9,121 nucleotides of DNA from Bacillota bacterium. Its GTDB lineage: Bacteria > Bacillota_C > Negativicutes > Sporomusales > Sporomusaceae. The DNA lies in contig JAEZQV010000165.1 in assembly GCA_023441125.1 (NCBI GenBank), positions 1 through 9,121 on the forward strand. Reading direction: 5' to 3'. This document shows positions 6,323-9,121 of the stretch, piece by piece; the first letter of the stretch is position 1, and every line of letters starts with the position of its first letter. The notes beneath the pieces were generated by a model. That model did no database searches. It was not told where the DNA came from and saw only the letters and a list, made by a program, of their open reading frames with translations. The translations under genes were made by a program, and so were the position numbers.

Positions 6323-7405
6323 CTAGGCCCTAACAAGTTTAACAATGCTCAGGCTCTTAGTACGCTCCAAATCAATATATTCATTATCTTCCGTGACAAT
6401 AATGGGCCGTGAAGCCATAAACTGGCCCAGGTAAATAACTTCTGCCTGTCGGCCGTCATTTAGTTCCACAATATTACCGACAAAATAGTCACGGACGTTA
6501 TTTAGAAAGACCATGCCAATCTCCGGATCAAGCTTATTAAACATTTCTGCAACGATCATTTCAACAACAGCAAACGGAGTAATCTTCCGATGATAAACCC
6601 GATCGGAGGTCATGGCATCATAAATATCGGCAACAGCAATAATCTTGGCATACCGGTGGATTTGTTCACCCCGAACCCCCAGTGGATAGCCACTGCCGTC
6701 AAAGCGTTCATGATGCTGGAAAGCGCCATAAATCACCCCGCTGGGTATATCGGGTGTATTGCGTACCAGTTGATATCCCCGGGTTGTGTGCAGCCGCATA
6801 ATCTCCATTTCATCATCGGTCAGCTTGCCGGGCTTATTCAGTATCTCCAAAGGAATTTGCGTTTTACCGATGTCATGCAGCAATCCGGCAAAAACCAACT
6901 CTCTTAACTCTGCGCCGGCATAACCCAGCCATTTTCCCAGTACACCGCAAATAACGGCAACATTAACGGAATGATGAAACGTGTAATCATCCTGCCGCCG
7001 GACCATATGAATATGATTAATGACCCCGGTGGCATTGATCAGCGGCTCAACCGAGTTGCCTGCCAGCTCACGCATCGCGGCTAACGGTACTTCTTTAAAG
7101 AAGCGCATTTTACTAAAAGAATCTTTAAGAATGGTAACGGTTTCATCATAATCGGCATAAAATTTTTTTTGCAGGGCAGTCTCGGGAATGGAAAAATCAA
7201 GTTCCGGTCCAGTCGAAGGTGATATTTCTTTAATAAACACAGTGCTGATTTCCCAAAACTTTAATCCGTCAATCATGCTTTGCGTAAGAATTGTACCGTC
7301 ACTTAAAATAACCTTATCATCCTGCGTTAGTACCATTCGCCCAATTTCCATTCCAGGCTTTACCTCGTTAATAGAATACGGTAGGATACGATACCTTGCA
7401 GTCAA
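6323..7405 (-). CDS. HD-GYP domain protein, probable cyclic-di-GMP phosphodiesterase
   Basis: A soluble 360-residue signalling protein. Residues about 9-60 form the small N-terminal region common before HD-GYP domains (VKPGMEIGRMVL, then SDGTILTQSMIDGL). The HD-GYP domain follows, with FHHSVNVA (about 143-150), LLHDIGK (HD at 177-178), a later LHTTRGY and HHERFDGSGYP (231-241). These supply the metal-binding His/Asp set and the GYP signature of enzymes that hydrolyse c-di-GMP. VADIYDAMTSDR and a C-terminal segment of about 60 residues (VGNIVELNDGRQAEVIYL) complete it. No membrane helix or receiver domain is seen, so the input signal is unknown. The frame is open to a TTG at 7442-7444, but AGGGGAGG (7413-7420) is inside that extension, seven bases before a TTG at 7403-7405, which I take as the start. 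The 113-base gap upstream allows its own promoter; queC follows after 30 bases. Confidence 0.9.
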   Translation of the reverse strand: MTARYRILPYSINEVKPGMEIGRMVLTQDDKVILSDGTILTQSMIDGLKFWEISTVFIKEISPSTGPELDFSIPETALQKKFYADYDETVTILKDSFSKMRFFKEVPLAAMRELAGNSVEPLINATGVINHIHMVRRQDDYTFHHSVNVAVICGVLGKWLGYAGAELRELVFAGLLHDIGKTQIPLEILNKPGKLTDDEMEIMRLHTTRGYQLVRNTPDIPSGVIYGAFQHHERFDGSGYPLGVRGEQIHRYAKIIAVADIYDAMTSDRVYHRKITPFAVVEMIVAEMFNKLDPEIGMVFLNNVRDYFVGNIVELNDGRQAEVIYLGQFMASRPIIVTEDNEYIDLERTKSLSIVKLVRA

Positions 7406-7518
7406 TATATTCCCTCCCCTATAGACCCTTATTAACATGGTCAACGGAAAAAGTTACAATATTAACAATATTATTTTACATGTTTTCCTTTTTTCCTGCT
7501 AAATATCTACCAAATTAC
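7406..7518 (-). other. AT-rich gap between rnhC and the HD-GYP gene
   Basis: This is the only gap over 100 bases inside the minus-strand run from larC to folE2. It holds the HD-GYP ribosome binding site and a run of AATATT/TAAT words, including AATATTGTTAATATT, but no GC-rich terminator for rnhC and no promoter I would defend. Transcription may read through from rnhC, or a weak promoter may lie here. Confidence 0.4.
7413..7420 (-). promoter_or_regulatory. Strong ribosome binding site deciding the HD-GYP TTG start
   Basis: AGGGGAGG on the minus strand is seven bases before the TTG at 7403-7405. No ATG is available at this spacing. The ATG at 7436-7438 and the TTG at 7442-7444 lie upstream of this site and have no comparable purine-rich site of their own. 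Confidence 0.65.
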
Positions 7519-8463
7519 TCATATCTGCTCAAAAGTCTTAAAATGAAGCTTACATACCTGCCGTAATGCAGCTTTGCCGTATCTGGCGGCAAGGTCCCGC
7601 GCAACCTCGACGACGTGGACTGCACCTTTAGGCAGTCTTGTTGCAAACTCTTCGGAAAGCTCGGCCATACCGGTTAAAAATTTGTCCCGGGCCAGGATAG
7701 AAGCAGCGGCGACTGCGACATTGCGCTCCGCCCGGTGCATTTGCACTAAAGTAATTTTTTGCCCCTTTTCCATTAGTTCGGCTTCAATAAACCGTTCATG
7801 CGCAAACTGATCGGCTAAGGCAAAGCGGGCGGACTCTTGAGCAAGCAGGCTTTCCAACGCCCGGGCATGGGAATGGGCCAGTAAGTGATTAAGATTTTTC
7901 CCGGCACTGTTGTAATTGCTATACATGGCGTTGTATGCCGGCGGCATCCATATAAGCTCTACAAAACGTCCCGCACATTCTTCCCGGATGCGTTCCGCCA
8001 GCGCCCGGTTTTTTTCATCAGACAGTGTTTTGCTGTCTTTTACGCCCGCACCGGTCAGCCGCTCAGCGGTCTGTCCGTCAACCATTACGGCAGCCACCAC
8101 CAATGGCCCGAAAAAGTCCCCTTTACCGGATTCATCCAGTCCGATCCACTTGTTATCAAAATCAGGTACGCACTCAAAACCGGGCGGTCGCCCGGCAGTT
8201 TTGCTGTCATCCTTGCTGCTGGCAGCTAGCGGCGCTTGCCCCTGACTAATTGCTTCCACCAGGGCTTTCAGCGGCGACTGTGAGCCGCCGACTACAATAC
8301 TGATGCCTTTTTTACCACTATAAACATTGACGGTGACGGTTGATTGATCGTCGGCTAGCTTAAGCTGCCGGCCATAATTAATCGTTTTATCGGCCGTTAT
8401 CCGTAGACCGGCCTGTACAAAATCTCTGGACAGCTCTGTCACCCGTGCATCTAATCTATCCAT
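7519..8463 (-). CDS. rnhC: Ribonuclease HIII
   Basis: RNase HIII cuts the RNA strand of RNA-DNA hybrids, in primer removal and R-loop clearance. The 314-residue protein has an N-terminal TBP-like substrate-binding domain (about residues 1-85), a variable linker rich in Ser, Ala and Lys, and a type 2 RNase H fold opening with GLDESGKGDFFGPLVVAA. D110 and E111 there, D218 (LADQFA) and D260 (ILARDKF) fit the four acidic metal ligands. The GKG in DESGKGD distinguishes HIII from HII, and GVKDSKTLSD and HRAERNVAVAAASI are typical. A TTG at 8479-8481 extends the frame, but AGGAG (8472-8476) lies inside that extension, eight bases before the ATG at 8461-8463, so the ATG is chosen. The site overlaps the larC stop codon, so the two genes are probably translationally coupled. 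There is no sign of damage. Confidence 0.95.
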   Translation of the reverse strand: MDRLDARVTELSRDFVQAGLRITADKTINYGRQLKLADDQSTVTVNVYSGKKGISIVVGGSQSPLKALVEAISQGQAPLAASSKDDSKTAGRPPGFECVPDFDNKWIGLDESGKGDFFGPLVVAAVMVDGQTAERLTGAGVKDSKTLSDEKNRALAERIREECAGRFVELIWMPPAYNAMYSNYNSAGKNLNHLLAHSHARALESLLAQESARFALADQFAHERFIEAELMEKGQKITLVQMHRAERNVAVAAASILARDKFLTGMAELSEEFATRLPKGAVHVVEVARDLAARYGKAALRQVCKLHFKTFEQI

Positions 8464-8471
8464 AAAAACTT

Positions 8472-8476
8472 CTCCT
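8472..8476 (-). promoter_or_regulatory. Ribosome binding site deciding the rnhC start, overlapping the larC stop
   Basis: AGGAG on the minus strand lies eight bases before the ATG at 8461-8463 and overlaps the larC stop codon (TAG, 8475-8477). Ribosomes finishing larC would be placed directly on it. Confidence 0.65.
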
Positions 8477-9121
8477 AGCAAAACGACATGGCTTCTTTTA
8501 AAGCAACCTGCTGGACGACCTTCAGGGGTATGCCTGATTCGGCCGCTATTTTTCGGCAGTCTTCATATTCCGGTGCCACATTGCATATTTTCCCCTGATA
8601 AGAACTGATTTTCACCTTAACATCGCCCCAGGGCAAGCCAATGATAATGAACTCCCGGCTGGCGGTTGTTCTGGTTACCGGATGGAACCGCATGCCGATG
8701 GCCGTGGTTTCATGCAAAATTATGTCTACCGCTTTGTCCCGGCAGTCCTCGGTAATCAAGACCGAAAGTGTTGCCGCCGGCCGGTTTTTCTTCATGAGAA
8801 TCGGTGTTATCCAGACATCAAGTGCGCCGGCAGCAAATAATTTTTCCATAATGTAGCCGTAAAGTTCAGGGCTTTGATCATCAATATTGGTCTCTACTAC
8901 CAAGCAGTGGCTGGCCTCCTTGCTCTCACCCGACTCTTTAGCAGTGTCCGGTTCCGACACCAACACCGTACCCTTATATAACCGTACTACATTGGGAATT
9001 TCCAGCTCCCAGGTTCCGGCGCCATAGCCAATTGCCGAGCTGACGAACTCAGCCGGCATCGGTCCAAACCCTTGGGCCAAAGCTGCCAGGACTGCCGCCC
9101 CCGTGGGCGTTACCAGCTCTT
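8475..9121 (-). CDS. larC: Nickel insertion protein LarC (pincer cofactor cyclometallase), C-terminal part; 5' end outside window
   Basis: LarC inserts nickel into pyridinium-3,5-bisthiocarboxylic acid mononucleotide in a CTP-dependent step, giving the nickel-pincer nucleotide used by lactate racemase and related enzymes. About 214 residues are present; the frame is open to the window edge, and the first visible residues, ELVTPTGAA (9119-9093), are a conserved internal LarC motif, so the start lies outside. VETNIDDQSPE, GALDVWITPILMKKNRPA and the C-terminal Pro-Glu-Tyr-Glu-Asp-Cys region match the LarC2 portion. In some lactobacilli larC1 and larC2 are joined by ribosomal frameshifting; here the frame runs unbroken from the late LarC1 portion into LarC2 through an acidic Ser/Glu/Lys-rich linker (SEPDTAKESGESKEAS), so no frameshift is needed in the visible part. 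LarB, LarE and LarA are not in the window. The stop is 11 bases from the rnhC ATG. Confidence 0.92.
   Translation of the reverse strand, partial: ELVTPTGAAVLAALAQGFGPMPAEFVSSAIGYGAGTWELEIPNVVRLYKGTVLVSEPDTAKESGESKEASHCLVVETNIDDQSPELYGYIMEKLFAAGALDVWITPILMKKNRPAATLSVLITEDCRDKAVDIILHETTAIGMRFHPVTRTTASREFIIIGLPWGDVKVKISSYQGKICNVAPEYEDCRKIAAESGIPLKVVQQVALKEAMSFC

Noticed and set aside
7421..7444. TTGACC (7439-7444) with TATAGG (7418-7423) on the minus strand as a promoter for the HD-GYP gene
   Set aside because: The spacing is 15 bases and the -10 would overlap the ribosome binding site, leaving that site outside the transcript.

Overview
The window reads as ordinary chromosome of a Gram-positive-lineage anaerobe that may have an outer membrane. 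Sporomusaceae/Negativicutes is my best guess, made from gene content and style only: RNase HIII, LarC, GCYH-IB with QueC, strong AGGAGG-type ribosome binding sites, and an ArnT-like sugar transferase of the kind that decorates lipid-linked glycans. No mobile element, CRISPR array, tRNA or rRNA is visible. Six complete genes and one broken by the window edge lie on the minus strand; one complete small gene and one broken gene lie on the plus strand.

Layout. (1) 1-710, plus: the end of a double-CCG-domain iron-sulfur protein of the GlcF/LutA/GlpC type, followed by a long composite hairpin (722-794) that also separates it from the convergent gene. (2) 872-4214, minus: a tight three-gene cassette, transcribed in the order ChbG/YdjC-type deacetylase, NAD-dependent sugar-nucleotide epimerase/dehydratase, ArnT-like membrane glycosyltransferase. 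Gaps are 12-13 bp once the starts are corrected, so it looks like one operon for making and transferring a modified sugar. (3) 4333-4650, plus: a divergently transcribed small, disordered Ser/Ala/Thr-rich protein with a duplicated 13-residue motif. It has no recognised family and is the least explained element here. (4) 4665-4754: three consecutive inverted repeats, probably terminator structures. (5) 4789-9121, minus: larC (partial), rnhC, an HD-GYP c-di-GMP phosphodiesterase gene, queC and folE2. Spacing is 11, 113, 30 and 1 bp, so this is probably one or two transcription units.

How the genes work together. FolE2 and QueC catalyse the first and last steps of preQ0 synthesis (GTP to dihydroneopterin triphosphate; CDG to preQ0) for queuosine in tRNA. 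QueD and QueE are not in the window. LarC inserts nickel into the pincer cofactor of lactate racemase-type enzymes, and the GlcF/LutA-like protein at the far end would oxidise a hydroxy acid such as lactate or glycolate, but they are about 8 kb apart and on opposite strands, so any link is speculative. Four minus-strand genes have an open frame extending upstream of the best Shine-Dalgarno site through a GTG or TTG codon. In each case I place the start downstream, where the SD spacing is correct.

I found no clearly new system. The points most worth a second look are the small repeat protein with a possible forespore-type promoter, and the deacetylase-epimerase-ArnT cassette.
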